Below the pieces are notes generated by a model. The model did no database searches, was not told the origin of the DNA, and saw only the letters and a program-made list of their open reading frames with translations. Of a DNA stretch of 64,000 nt, positions 44,432-53,445 are shown piece after piece. The first letter of the stretch is position 1; every line of letters starts with the position of its first letter. This DNA is from Acetomicrobium hydrogeniformans (GTDB taxonomy: Bacteria > Synergistota > Synergistia > Synergistales > JAFGMB01): assembly GCA_016841745.1 (NCBI GenBank), contig JAENYO010000001.1, positions 460,407 to 524,406 of the forward strand, written 5' to 3'. Position numbers and translations under genes: made by a program.

Positions 44432-44607
44432 GTGAAAATCGAACCTCCAACTGAAAAATAAAAATACATGATCATTAATGATGATAAACAGAAAATCCAA
44501 TAGTCAAAGACGGTTTACGCTATGGACATACCACCTCCGACCATATAAACCAGACGTATACTTCCTTCAGGAATCGGCGAAAAAGGACTATTAGAAGAAT
44601 TATACCA
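44432..44607 (-). promoter_or_regulatory. Extended -10 promoter and leader of the S1-domain gene
   Basis: TGGTATAAT on the minus strand (TATAAT at 44599-44604, TG two bases before) is an extended -10 element. The TTATTC at -35 is weak. The leader would be about 160 nt. Within it GGAGGTGGT precedes an ATG that opens a four-codon frame (MSIA, then stop). Confidence 0.5.
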
Positions 44608-44707
44608 GAATATCGTCGGGTGAATAATATTTTTTCACATACCAGCACATGGATCTGCCCCTTTAAACCCCTTACCAGACAGGGAAAAATGTTTTCTGTT
44701 CCTGAAA

Positions 44708-45541
44708 TTAATCGTTGAAAATACCCAGTTCTTCAACAAAGAGGGGACTCAGGACTTTGATGAATGTGCCCTTCATACCCAGGCTTCTACTCTCAATTAT
44801 GCCAGCACTCTCCAGCTTTCTCAAGGCATTTACTATCACACTTCTTGTAACACCGACTCGATCTGCTACTCTACTTGCTATAACTACTCCTTCATAGGTT
44901 CCAAGTTCTTTGATTATATGCTTGACAGATTCTACTTCCGAATATGAGAGGGCTCGCATGGCCATCTGGACAACAAGCCTCTCTCTCGCTCTCTCCTCAA
45001 TGTTTTTCGTCCTGTCATGAAGTATTTCAATTCCCACAAGGGTAGCAAGGTATTCAGCAAGGATAAGATCCTTTGTAGTGAAGAAATCGAAGAAACGGAC
45101 AAGGAAAAGCGTTCCCAGGCGCTCTGCAGAGCCATAGATGGGCACATAAAGGAGATGTTTTTCCGGGGTATCCCCAGTATCTACATCATCAAAAAGGTAA
45201 CCATCGGTTTCACTAATGTATGACTCCCTGTGCTGGTTGATTTTTTCAACAAAGCTTTCAGGCATAAATCCGTTATGCAGAAATTGAAGGATCGTATTGG
45301 AACGGTATTCAGTTATCCAGGAATGCCCCAGGATAAGGCCATCCCTGTTAATAATATAAACATTAGCGGTCATAAACTCACATAGAAGCTTGGCAAGTTT
45401 ACTGTAATCAGGTTTGGTCCCCTCTCTTCTGCTCTGAAGAGCCCTTCCGACAAGCCTGGTCTTTTCGAGAAGATCCCTCATCTCATGACCTTCATCTATT
45501 ATATGGCTGTCGTTTAACGTGTTTTTTTCTTCCTTTACCAT
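44708..45541 (-). CDS. codY: Global transcriptional regulator CodY
   Basis: A 277-aa homologue of CodY, the branched-chain-amino-acid (and GTP) sensing repressor of Firmicutes. The N-terminal GAF ligand domain (about 20-180) contains RLGTLFLVRFF and LAEYLATLVGIEIL. The C-terminal winged helix is nearly identical to Firmicutes CodY: GVVIASRVADRVGVTRSVIV, then NALRKLESAGIIESRSLGMK. It is the last gene of the lepB-...-xerC-hslV-hslU-codY block, the same neighbours as in Bacillus. In an amino-acid fermenter it would be expected to tie peptide and amino-acid use to nutrient state; that is inference. Confidence 0.95.
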   Translation of the reverse strand: MVKEEKNTLNDSHIIDEGHEMRDLLEKTRLVGRALQSRREGTKPDYSKLAKLLCEFMTANVYIINRDGLILGHSWITEYRSNTILQFLHNGFMPESFVEKINQHRESYISETDGYLFDDVDTGDTPEKHLLYVPIYGSAERLGTLFLVRFFDFFTTKDLILAEYLATLVGIEILHDRTKNIEERARERLVVQMAMRALSYSEVESVKHIIKELGTYEGVVIASRVADRVGVTRSVIVNALRKLESAGIIESRSLGMKGTFIKVLSPLFVEELGIFND

Positions 45542-45577
45542 TGTTCAAATCCCTCCTGAAAATTAATAATTGAATTG

Positions 45578-46996
45578 TTATAGCAGATATCTGCGCATAT
45601 CCGTATCTTTAACCAGAGATCCAAGTTTTTTATTAACAAAAGCTTCATCTATAGAAAGAGTTTCATCTTCATGCTCAGGAGCATTGAAGCTTATATCTTC
45701 CAAAAGCTGTTCTATCATTGTATGCAGTCTTCTTGCGCCAATATTCTCCATTTCATGGTTCATTTTTTCTGCAAATAGAGATATAGCCCTGATACCGTCC
45801 TCTGTGAACACAAGACTTATCTTCTCTGTTCCGAGAAGAGCCTGATACTGCTTGATCAGACTATTCTCAGGCTCCACCAGTATCTTTGAAAGATCTTCTT
45901 TGGAAAGGGCCTGCAATTCAACCCTTATGGGGAAACGACCCTGGAGTTCAGGGACAAGATCTGAGGGTTTGACCTTCTGAAATGCACCAGCGCTTATAAA
46001 GAGAATATGATCGGTATGGACAGTCCCATATTTTGTCTGGACAGGACACCCCTCTACCACGGGTAGAAGATCTCTCTGTACTCCTTCTCTGCTTACATCA
46101 GGACCTCCCGCAGATCCTCTAGCCACAACTTTATCTATCTCATCCAGAAAAACAATCCCCTCCTGCTGTACTTTTTCAAGGGCGATCCGTGTAACCTCTT
46201 CCATATCGATGAGTTTCTCTGCTTCTTCGGACTGAATGACCCGTCTTGCCTGAGAAACTTTCATTCTTCTTCTCTTTGTCTTTTTGGGAAGCATTCCTCC
46301 CAGCATCTCGCCAATATCTATCCCCATCGAATCAAGGCCAGCTCCCCCAAGTATGGGAATACCCATCTGAGAACTCTCCTGGACCTCTATCTCCACTTCT
46401 CTATCATCGAATTTTCCAGCCCTTAACATTGCAAAAAGCTTGTTCCTCGTGGATTCTCTGATTCTGTCTTCCTCTTCCACTCGTGGCTCTTCTTGTTCCT
46501 TCTCCTTCTCCTGCTCCCTTCCAGTGAAAACCTTCATAAAATCAGGGACCATAGACCTCTTTTTGGGTTGTGGAAGGAGAAAATCTACCAATCTCTGTTC
46601 AGCCAATTCCGCAGCCTGAACCTGAACTTCTTCCATTTTATGTTTCTTGACCATCTGAATGGAGGCTTCTGTCAGATCCCGGATAATGGATTCAACATCT
46701 CTACCCACATATCCGACCTCGGTGAACTTGGTAGCCTCAACCTTCACAAATGGAGCCTTTACAAGTTCTGCAAGTCTTCGGGCGATCTCTGTTTTTCCAA
46801 CTCCAGTAGGCCCTACCATCAGAATATTCTTCGGTGCAATTTCTCTAGCAATCTCCTCAGGAAGCATCCTTCTACGGATGCGGTTCCTCAATGCAATGGC
46901 AACAGCTCTCTTGGCCTTCTCCTGACCGATAATGTATCGGTCCAGAAATTCAACGATACTTGATGGAGTAAGGCCCATTTCAGTCATTATAGACAT
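45578..46996 (-). CDS. hslU: ATP-dependent protease ATPase subunit HslU (ClpY)
   Basis: The AAA+ unfoldase that caps HslV. The 472-aa protein has [15 protein letters not shown] (Walker A), a long intermediate domain rich in Glu/Lys (about 130-250), VFLDEIDK (Walker B), [20 protein letters not shown], and a C-terminal [18 protein letters not shown] sensor-2 region. The ATG at 46996 shares one base with the hslV stop (TGATG), with GAGGTG 8 nt upstream. It lies 36 bp before codY. The length is slightly over E. coli HslU (443 aa), within the range of other phyla. Confidence 0.95.
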   Translation of the reverse strand: MSIMTEMGLTPSSIVEFLDRYIIGQEKAKRAVAIALRNRIRRRMLPEEIAREIAPKNILMVGPTGVGKTEIARRLAELVKAPFVKVEATKFTEVGYVGRDVESIIRDLTEASIQMVKKHKMEEVQVQAAELAEQRLVDFLLPQPKKRSMVPDFMKVFTGREQEKEKEQEEPRVEEEDRIRESTRNKLFAMLRAGKFDDREVEIEVQESSQMGIPILGGAGLDSMGIDIGEMLGGMLPKKTKRRRMKVSQARRVIQSEEAEKLIDMEEVTRIALEKVQQEGIVFLDEIDKVVARGSAGGPDVSREGVQRDLLPVVEGCPVQTKYGTVHTDHILFISAGAFQKVKPSDLVPELQGRFPIRVELQALSKEDLSKILVEPENSLIKQYQALLGTEKISLVFTEDGIRAISLFAEKMNHEMENIGARRLHTMIEQLLEDISFNAPEHEDETLSIDEAFVNKKLGSLVKDTDMRRYLL

Positions 46997-47526
46997 CAGC
47001 CTAACACCTCCACTGTAACAACATTATCCGTGTAAATGCAGATCTCGGAAGCAAGTTCTATGGACCTTCTGGCTATCCTTTCGGCGGCCCAGTCACTTCC
47101 TTCCATAAAAGCCCTGGCTGAAGACAGGGCAAAACCCGCTCCAGAACCTATAGCAGCAACATTATTCTCAGGCTCCAGGATATCACCCGCACCGGAAAGA
47201 AGAAGAGTCTGTTCTCCATCAGCTACAAGCATCATGGCCTCAAGTCTCCTCAGAGCGCGATCCATCCTCCAATCCTTAACCATTTCAACCGCAGCTCTCA
47301 TAAGATTGCCGCTGTATTCTTCAAGTCTTGTTTCAAATCTTTCCATAAGGGTCATAGCATCAGCCGTACTCCCGGCGAAACCTGCCAGGACATTCCCGTC
47401 GTAAAGGCGTCTGACCTTTCGAGCTCCGGCTTTTATTATCTGTTCTCCCAAGGTAACCTGGCCATCACCTGCCATGGCTACCTGATTTCCTTTCCTCACA
47501 CACAAAATGGTAGTGCCTTTGAACAA
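46996..47526 (-). CDS. hslV: ATP-dependent protease peptidase subunit HslV (ClpQ)
   Basis: Proteasome-like peptidase of the HslUV complex. The frame is open to 47562, but TTG 47526 gives 176 aa and a start of [13 protein letters not shown], like the short leader seen in other deep-branching HslV proteins. GAGAGG stands 6 nt upstream, and the xerC stop lies 2 bp before. The catalytic threonine is the first of TTI. Other blocks are [45 protein letters not shown] and [15 protein letters not shown]. Confidence 0.94.
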   Translation of the reverse strand: MFKGTTILCVRKGNQVAMAGDGQVTLGEQIIKAGARKVRRLYDGNVLAGFAGSTADAMTLMERFETRLEEYSGNLMRAAVEMVKDWRMDRALRRLEAMMLVADGEQTLLLSGAGDILEPENNVAAIGSGAGFALSSARAFMEGSDWAAERIARRSIELASEICIYTDNVVTVEVLG

Positions 47527-47527
47527 A

Positions 47528-48424
47528 TCAATCCTCTCCTCCAGCCCGTGGATGGGCTTCAAGGTAACTTTTCTTAAGATGTTCTGCTGTTACAGTAAGA
47601 TACCTCTGGGTAGTAGCAAGGCTTTCGTGTCCCAATAATTCCTGCAGAACTCTCAGAGAGGCTCCTCCCTCAAGCATATGGGTAGCAAAACTGTGTCTGA
47701 GCATGTGTGGGGTCACTCCGGGTAGACCCACTCTCATAGAAGCCTTTTTCACTATTCGGGAAATCGTTCTTACTGTAATATGTCCTCCATTTCTTCCTGG
47801 AAAAAGAAATGTTTCTGATTCGGAGGAACATTGTTTCCATTCTTCAAGAGCTTTTATAGAATAAGACCCTAAGGGAACTATTCTTTCCTTGTTACCTTTA
47901 CCCTTTACCCGGATCCATCTCTCAACAACATCGAGATCACCCCAACGTATCGAGGCGACCTCTGCAATTCTTAAACCGCTACCATATAAAAGTTCGAGCA
48001 CAACTCTGTCCCTATGGGAATTTTCACCTTCTATACCCGTTTCAAGCATCATAGAAACATCCTCCCTGGGAAGGGCCCGGGGAAGGGTAGATGGTAGCTT
48101 GGGCCCCCTGATCCCCATTGAAGGGTCAGATTCAATCTCTCCCCTGTCCATCAAGTAGACGAGCCATCCCTTGATCGCCGAAAGTTTTCTGGCAGCGGAG
48201 GTTTTTGCATAACCGAAACCCATAATATCTCTTATGAAGGATCGGATATGCTGTCTGGTTATTTCATCAGGTACCATAACACCTTCATTGTCCAGGTAAT
48301 CCAGGAACTGGGAAAGATCCACAGCATAATTCGTAACGGTATGTTCTGAGGATTTAATCCCGACCCTGTGATGATTAAGAAAAGAATCCACCTTTGCTGA
48401 CAATTTTTCTTTCATAAATATCAT
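47528..48424 (-). CDS. xerC: Tyrosine recombinase of the XerC/CodV type
   Basis: Chromosome-dimer-resolving or housekeeping tyrosine recombinase, 298 aa (ATG 48424, or ATG 48415 three codons later). It has an N-terminal SAM-like core-binding domain (about 5-95) and the catalytic domain with Arg152 (GSGLRIAEV), Lys179 ([12 protein letters not shown]), His240 and Arg243 ([12 protein letters not shown]), His266 (LLGHESL) and Tyr275 (TTQRYL). All six residues are present. Context (trmFO upstream, hslVU-codY downstream) is the position of codV in Bacillus, so a housekeeping Xer is far likelier than a mobile-element enzyme. A 121-bp gap precedes it. Confidence 0.92.
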   Translation of the reverse strand: MIFMKEKLSAKVDSFLNHHRVGIKSSEHTVTNYAVDLSQFLDYLDNEGVMVPDEITRQHIRSFIRDIMGFGYAKTSAARKLSAIKGWLVYLMDRGEIESDPSMGIRGPKLPSTLPRALPREDVSMMLETGIEGENSHRDRVVLELLYGSGLRIAEVASIRWGDLDVVERWIRVKGKGNKERIVPLGSYSIKALEEWKQCSSESETFLFPGRNGGHITVRTISRIVKKASMRVGLPGVTPHMLRHSFATHMLEGGASLRVLQELLGHESLATTQRYLTVTAEHLKKSYLEAHPRAGGED

Positions 48425-48545
48425 TTTACACTATTTTCTAGTTTTTCACTACTATTCAAAACTGTCGAATAATAAAGTTTTGCGAGAATTTTGAACAGAA
48501 ACTATTCAAGGAGCAAAACGGGAAGGGATAACAATAAAGTTAATT

Positions 48546-49868
48546 TTAATCAAGTGAAGAGATGAAACAATCCAGGGCCGCGGAAGCTCTTTCAGCAACA
48601 GCCTGGCATCTTTCCGGACGTTTTCGGATCTTCATCTCAAGTTTGGGAAGGATTCCAAGATTAACGTTCATGGGTCTGAAAGATTCGGGATCTGCATCTG
48701 AAAGATAATTCATCAGGGAACCAATAGCAGTTTCACGTGGCCATCTGAGCATATCCCTATCCATCAGGAAGGCAGCCATGTTCAGACCAGCTACAAGTCC
48801 CATGGCAGAACTTTCCATGTAACCTTCCACACCTGTTATCTGGCCTGCAAGGAAAACATCCGTCCGGGCCTTAAGCCTGAGATATTGATCCAGAACCATA
48901 GGTGCATTTACATATATGTTTCTGTGCATCACTCCAAGACGGGCAAATTCCGCATGAGCAAGAGCAGGAATCATCCTTAAAACCCTCTCCTGTTCTCCCC
49001 ATTTGAGATTTGTCTGAAATCCGACCATGTTATAAAGAGTTCCTTCCCTGTTGTCCTGCCTAAGCTGAACAACAGCAAAAGCTTCTCTCCCCGTAGATGG
49101 GTCCGGAAGTCCAACCGGTTTCAGAGGTCCAAAACGCAGTGTATCCTTACCTCTCGAGGCTATGATCTCAATGGGAAGACACCCCTCAAAATAACGAAGA
49201 TCCCTTTCAAATTCATGTCTCGGGGCTACCTGTGCAGAAACTAGGGCTTCCAGAAAAACCCCATATTCATCTTCGTTCATCGGGCAATTGAGGTAATCAT
49301 TTCCCCTTCCATATCTTCCTCCCCAGAAAGCCTTGTCCATATCAAGGGATTCGAGCAGGATAACCGGAGCTACTGCATCGAAAAAGTAAAGATATTCTCC
49401 TCCTGTTAAAGAACTAAGCTCCTGAGAAAATACAGGGCTGGTAAGGGGACCCGTAGCGATTATTGATGGTCCTTCCGGAATGGAAATACAGTTTTTCCTT
49501 TCGACAGATATTAAAGGATGGGTAGAGATCTTTTCTGTAACAAGATCAGCAAAGATCTCTCTATCTACTGCGAGGGCATTCCCTGCAGGAACGGAGGAAT
49601 GATCAGCACAATCCATTATCAGACTTTTCATCTTTCTCATTTCTGCCTTGAGGATCCCTCCGGGACTCGTCAAGGCATCAGCACCCAGTGAGTTACTGCA
49701 AACCAGTTCTGCAAATTTTCCGGTCTGGTGGGCCGGAGTCAAAGACAAAGGTCTCATTTCATAAAGAAGAACATGTATACCTTTGGTTGCCAGTTGCCAT
49801 GCTGCCTCGCTTCCGGCTAAACCTCCACCTACTACTGTTACGGTTTGGGAATAAACATTACTCTTCAT
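48546..49868 (-). CDS. trmFO: Methylene-THF-dependent tRNA (uracil-54-C5)-methyltransferase TrmFO
   Basis: FAD-dependent enzyme making ribothymidine at tRNA position 54 from methylenetetrahydrofolate. It is 440 aa from ATG 49868, which overlaps the topA stop by 11 bp; the longer open frame is read through topA and is not used. Motifs are VTVVGGGLAGSEAAWQLA (FAD), YEMRP, HQTGKFAELVCSNSL, AGNALAVDREIFADLV, EGCLPIEIIASRGKDTLRFG, FQTNLKWGEQ and GQITGVEGYMESSAMGLVAG. Length matches B. subtilis TrmFO (Gid, 435 aa), and topA-trmFO-xerC is the Firmicutes order. Confidence 0.95.
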   Translation of the reverse strand: MKSNVYSQTVTVVGGGLAGSEAAWQLATKGIHVLLYEMRPLSLTPAHQTGKFAELVCSNSLGADALTSPGGILKAEMRKMKSLIMDCADHSSVPAGNALAVDREIFADLVTEKISTHPLISVERKNCISIPEGPSIIATGPLTSPVFSQELSSLTGGEYLYFFDAVAPVILLESLDMDKAFWGGRYGRGNDYLNCPMNEDEYGVFLEALVSAQVAPRHEFERDLRYFEGCLPIEIIASRGKDTLRFGPLKPVGLPDPSTGREAFAVVQLRQDNREGTLYNMVGFQTNLKWGEQERVLRMIPALAHAEFARLGVMHRNIYVNAPMVLDQYLRLKARTDVFLAGQITGVEGYMESSAMGLVAGLNMAAFLMDRDMLRWPRETAIGSLMNYLSDADPESFRPMNVNLGILPKLEMKIRKRPERCQAVAERASAALDCFISSLD

Positions 49869-52026
49869 TATCTGATTTTTTCGCCTTTTCAGATCCGCAT
49901 TCCGGGCATACCGGGTGTTTTTTTCCAGTTTTTTTGAACATAGGTCCGCCACATTCAGGACAATTGTCCCCTGTCGGCGCATCCCAGGAAACGAAATCAC
50001 ACTCAGGATAGCGGGAGCATCCGTAAAATGTCCTTCTTTTGCCCTTTTTACTTTTGCGTTTTATTACCTCGCCACCCTCTGAATCTCCGCACTTGGGGCA
50101 CTTAACACCTATCTTGTCTAGAATTGGCCTGCTGAATTTGCACTTCGGATATCCCGAGCATGCAATAAATTCACCAAATCTACCTCTTTTCTTAACCAGA
50201 GGTTCTCCACACTCAGGGCAATCTTCACCTATAGGCTCAGGGGGGGGAAGAGCAACTCGCTCTGCCTTTTCAGCATCATCCATGGTTTTACTGAAGTCGT
50301 TCCAGAACGCGGAGATAACACCAAGCCACTGTTTGTTGTTGTCTTCAATATCATCAAGGTTCTCTTCCATCCTGGCTGTAAAGCTTACATCAACAATAGC
50401 AGAGGAGCTCTGCTCATTGAAATACTTGAGAAGAAATCCATCAACTGTCATACCCAGAGGAGTTGGCATAAGCCTTTTATTTTCATCTTTTTCCACATAA
50501 TCCCTGTCATAAAGGGTTTCAACGATCGTGGCATAGGTGGAGGGACGGCCCACACCCTTATCCTCCAGAGTTTTGATCAATCTAGCTTCGGAATAGCGAA
50601 CAGGAGGTTTCGTAAAACGCTGATCCTTTTCCACAGAAGCAACAGTCAGGTTTTCCCCCGGCTCAGCAATTGCCAGACTGTCATCTTTTAGATCCAGAGG
50701 CCATATAGCACTCCAGCCATCAAAGATAAGACTTGCTCCTGTCTGACGAAGACCATAGGGTCCGCTTTCAGCATCAAGACTACTGCTGGCTACCACTGCA
50801 GGAGTCATCTGTGAAGCGAGATACCTCTTCCATATGATCGAGTAAAGTTTATGCTGGTCTTTGTTCAGAACATCCTCAAGGAACTCGGGAGTAAGAGTTA
50901 CATCCGTAGGTCTTATAGCTTCATGGGCATCCTGAGATCTTCCCTTTGAAGAAAAGAAATTGGGTTTCTCCGGCAGATATTTTTCCGAAAAACTGTTAGA
51001 AATGAAATTTCTAGCCATTGATAGAGCTTCAGGGGCAAGCCTGAGGCTGTCAGTTCTCATGTAGGTAATAAGCCCTGTTGTTCCCCTTCCATGCACTGCT
51101 ACTCCTTCAAAAAGGGACTGGGCTATCCTCATGGTCCGCCTTGGGGAAAAGGAAAGTCTTCTTGCTGCCTCCTGCTGAAGAGTACTGGTCTTAAAGGGAG
51201 GAAGGGCATTTCTGTTACTGGTTTTTGTATTGAAATTAGTTACTACTACTTCGTTCCTCGAGACCTCCAGAGCTATCTTTTCGGCTTCCTCTGCATTAGA
51301 AATAAGAAAGGGTTTACCATCTTTAAGAAGAGATTTCCCTTCAAGACTTTCGACCTTTAATGAGTACACGCGTCCATCTTCAGCTGAAGCATTAACAGTG
51401 ACAACCCAATATTCTCTAGGGATAAAGGACTGGATCTCCTTTTCCCTATCACAGATAAGGGTTAGAGCAACTGACTGTACTCTTCCTGCAGAAAGTCCGT
51501 ATCTGATCTTTTTCCAGAGGAGAGGACTAAGGGTATAACCTACCAGTCTGTCCAGGATCCGCCTTGCCTGCTGTGCATTAACCTTATTCATGTCAATTGG
51601 TTCCGGATTGTTAACAGCTTCCTTTACTGCCTTGGATGTGATCTCGTATATTCTTATCCTGGAAGGAGATTCGGTCCCCACTCCAAGAATATCCGAAAGA
51701 TGCCAGGCAATAGCCTCTCCCTCTCTGTCCGGGTCAGATGCAAGAAGGACCTTCTCACACTCCGAAGCAGCTTTGACAAGTTCGTTTTTCAACTTTGCCT
51801 TACCTTTTACTATGATGTACTCTGGCTGAAAATCATTATCTATATCTATAGCCATACGGCTTTTAGGCAGATCACGTATGTGCCCGATACTGGCCTTGAC
51901 CATATAACGGGATCCAAGGATTTTCGAAAGCGTATGGGCTTTGGTCGGCGACTCGACCACCACAAGAGTTTTACCTTTCGCGCTCTTACTGGTGGAATTT
52001 GTTTTCTTCACAGCAGTCTTTGCCAT
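49858..52026 (-). CDS. topA: DNA topoisomerase I
   Basis: Type IA topoisomerase relaxing negative supercoils, 722 aa. Toprim domain LVVVESPTKAHTLSKILG with LASDPDREGEAIAWHL, domain II/III with RIRIYEITSKAV, SAGRVQSVALTLICDRE, and the active-site tyrosine in GLITYMRTDSLR. The C-terminus has three zinc-finger modules (about 600-715), starting CPECGEPLVKKRGRFG, CPKCGDSEGG and CPECGGPMFKK, each with four cysteines. An 18-residue basic, Ser/Thr-rich tail precedes the Toprim domain. Confidence 0.96.
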   Translation of the reverse strand: MAKTAVKKTNSTSKSAKGKTLVVVESPTKAHTLSKILGSRYMVKASIGHIRDLPKSRMAIDIDNDFQPEYIIVKGKAKLKNELVKAASECEKVLLASDPDREGEAIAWHLSDILGVGTESPSRIRIYEITSKAVKEAVNNPEPIDMNKVNAQQARRILDRLVGYTLSPLLWKKIRYGLSAGRVQSVALTLICDREKEIQSFIPREYWVVTVNASAEDGRVYSLKVESLEGKSLLKDGKPFLISNAEEAEKIALEVSRNEVVVTNFNTKTSNRNALPPFKTSTLQQEAARRLSFSPRRTMRIAQSLFEGVAVHGRGTTGLITYMRTDSLRLAPEALSMARNFISNSFSEKYLPEKPNFFSSKGRSQDAHEAIRPTDVTLTPEFLEDVLNKDQHKLYSIIWKRYLASQMTPAVVASSSLDAESGPYGLRQTGASLIFDGWSAIWPLDLKDDSLAIAEPGENLTVASVEKDQRFTKPPVRYSEARLIKTLEDKGVGRPSTYATIVETLYDRDYVEKDENKRLMPTPLGMTVDGFLLKYFNEQSSSAIVDVSFTARMEENLDDIEDNNKQWLGVISAFWNDFSKTMDDAEKAERVALPPPEPIGEDCPECGEPLVKKRGRFGEFIACSGYPKCKFSRPILDKIGVKCPKCGDSEGGEVIKRKSKKGKRRTFYGCSRYPECDFVSWDAPTGDNCPECGGPMFKKTGKKHPVCPECGSEKAKKSDNEE

Positions 52027-52037
52027 CTATATCCTCC

Positions 52038-52310
52038 CTAACAAACAGGCCTTTTCATCCCGGAACCCTGGTTGGGGAAAAATTCACTGTTCCCTCCACT
52101 TTTTTCAGCCTCTATGAAAGTTATAAGATCTCTCATAAGGTCTCCATCTACCTTCGCGTGCTTCACCTGTCCAATATTTATAGCCTCATTGATCGCTATT
52201 TCGGCAACTTCCAGTGAAATCTCTTCTTCCAGAAGAGCTATGTATATAATACCCTGCGCATCAAGGGTAAGATACTGTCTTTCAAGATCATGCATTATCC
52301 TTGGCACCAT
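52038..52310 (-). CDS. Short Smg-like (DUF494) protein
   Basis: A 90-aa protein between dprA and topA, the place of smg (DUF494) in many bacteria. I chose ATG 52310 (GAGGG 9 nt upstream) over ATG 52328. The central part, LTLDAQGIIYIALLEEEISLEVAEIAI with NEAINIG, matches the C-terminal half of Smg (LTxEAxGYLxxLE...E.VIDRAM pattern), but the N-terminal half is missing. It ends in a polar tail with SGGNSEFFPNQGSG. Smg function is not known. The family assignment is tentative because the protein is half-size. Confidence 0.6.
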   Translation of the reverse strand: MVPRIMHDLERQYLTLDAQGIIYIALLEEEISLEVAEIAINEAINIGQVKHAKVDGDLMRDLITFIEAEKSGGNSEFFPNQGSGMKRPVC

Positions 52311-52338
52311 GGTTATTATCCCTCTCATTAATAAGGAT

Positions 52339-53445
52339 TTAAGATTTGCTTTTCAATGAGGCACTCCATCTTCCGGGACCGGAAGGATAAACATCCCCCC
52401 GCGCAAGCAGAAGTCCAAGAGAATTTAAAACCTCAGCGGCGCTCATTTTACATTCAGATACGATGTTGTCAACCGTCCGCTCTCCTTTTTCACTCAGCAG
52501 GGAGAGTATGCGAACCTGATCATCGCTCATCCCGGTTGTGTTTACATCAAAATTGCCATCAGAAAAAAAGTCAAGCTGCCCCCCGGATAATGAATCCATG
52601 AAATATTTTATTTCAACAAGTGGATAGGCTCCATCATAGATTAATCCATTGGACCCTCTCGCTACATTCTCATCGATACGTCCAGGTACTGCCCAGACTT
52701 CGCGTCCGAGCTCCATCGCATATCTGGCTGTGATCATGGCACCACTTTTTAAAGGCGCCTCTACCACCACAAGTTTTTCAGAAATAGCAGAAATGATCCT
52801 GTTTCTTTTGGGGAATCTCCAGTTGGAAGCACCTGTACCAAGGGGGTATTCACTCAATAAGGTACCTTCTCTGGTTATATTATCAAATAATCTTTCATGC
52901 CCTCTCGGATATACTTTATCCACTCCCGTCCCCAGGATTGCGACAGTGGGACCATTGGAATCGATAGCGCCTGAATGAACTGCACCATCTATTCCCTTTG
53001 CTCCTCCACTAACTGGGACCACACCAGAGCGAGCAAGTTTTGCTCCGAGGGAATGGGCTACTCGAAATGCATATGAAGAGCATCTCCGGGTTCCCACTAC
53101 ACCAACAAAGGATCCGCACAGAGGCCACTGTCCCTTTACATAAAGGCTCAATGGAGCCCATGGAGCTTCCCTGAGCCTTTCAGGATAAAGATCATCAAGG
53201 ATCGTTACCACCTTTATTCCAAGGAGACCACATCTTTCGCATTCTGCTTCAACCCAGCCATCATTCTTTAATTGAATCAGTCTTGTTCTGACATTGTCAG
53301 TTATTGGAAGCTTTTTCCACAGATCAGGACCTTCTTCCCAGAATCTGTCAAGACCTACCTCTTCATTTTTAAGGATATCCAGAATCCTCTTATCCAGACT
53401 TTCACATGCATTGAGAAGTAAAAGTGCAAACCCTTCTCTTTTCAT
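52339..53445 (-). CDS. dprA: DNA processing protein DprA
   Basis: Loads RecA on incoming single-stranded DNA during transformation, 368 aa. The Rossmann-like DNA-binding core is plain: VGVVGTRRCSSYAFRVAHSL, LARSGVVPVSGGAKGIDGAV, AILGTGVDKVYPRGHERLF, FPKRNRIISAISEKLVVVEA, SGAMITARYAMELGREVWAV, and GRIDENVARGSNGLI. It has N-terminal helices (SAM-like, about 1-75) and a C-terminal winged helix (about 300-365). It overlaps comM by 4 bp, so a natural-competence pair is co-translated. No other competence genes appear except possibly the orphan pseudopilin at 57.5 kb. Confidence 0.95.
   Translation of the reverse strand: MKREGFALLLLNACESLDKRILDILKNEEVGLDRFWEEGPDLWKKLPITDNVRTRLIQLKNDGWVEAECERCGLLGIKVVTILDDLYPERLREAPWAPLSLYVKGQWPLCGSFVGVVGTRRCSSYAFRVAHSLGAKLARSGVVPVSGGAKGIDGAVHSGAIDSNGPTVAILGTGVDKVYPRGHERLFDNITREGTLLSEYPLGTGASNWRFPKRNRIISAISEKLVVVEAPLKSGAMITARYAMELGREVWAVPGRIDENVARGSNGLIYDGAYPLVEIKYFMDSLSGGQLDFFSDGNFDVNTTGMSDDQVRILSLLSEKGERTVDNIVSECKMSAAEVLNSLGLLLARGDVYPSGPGRWSASLKSKS

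Noticed and set aside
47528..48424. The XerC-like recombinase as a mobile-element integrase
   Set aside because: Its length, complete Xer motifs and position between trmFO and hslV match the housekeeping codV/xerC gene.
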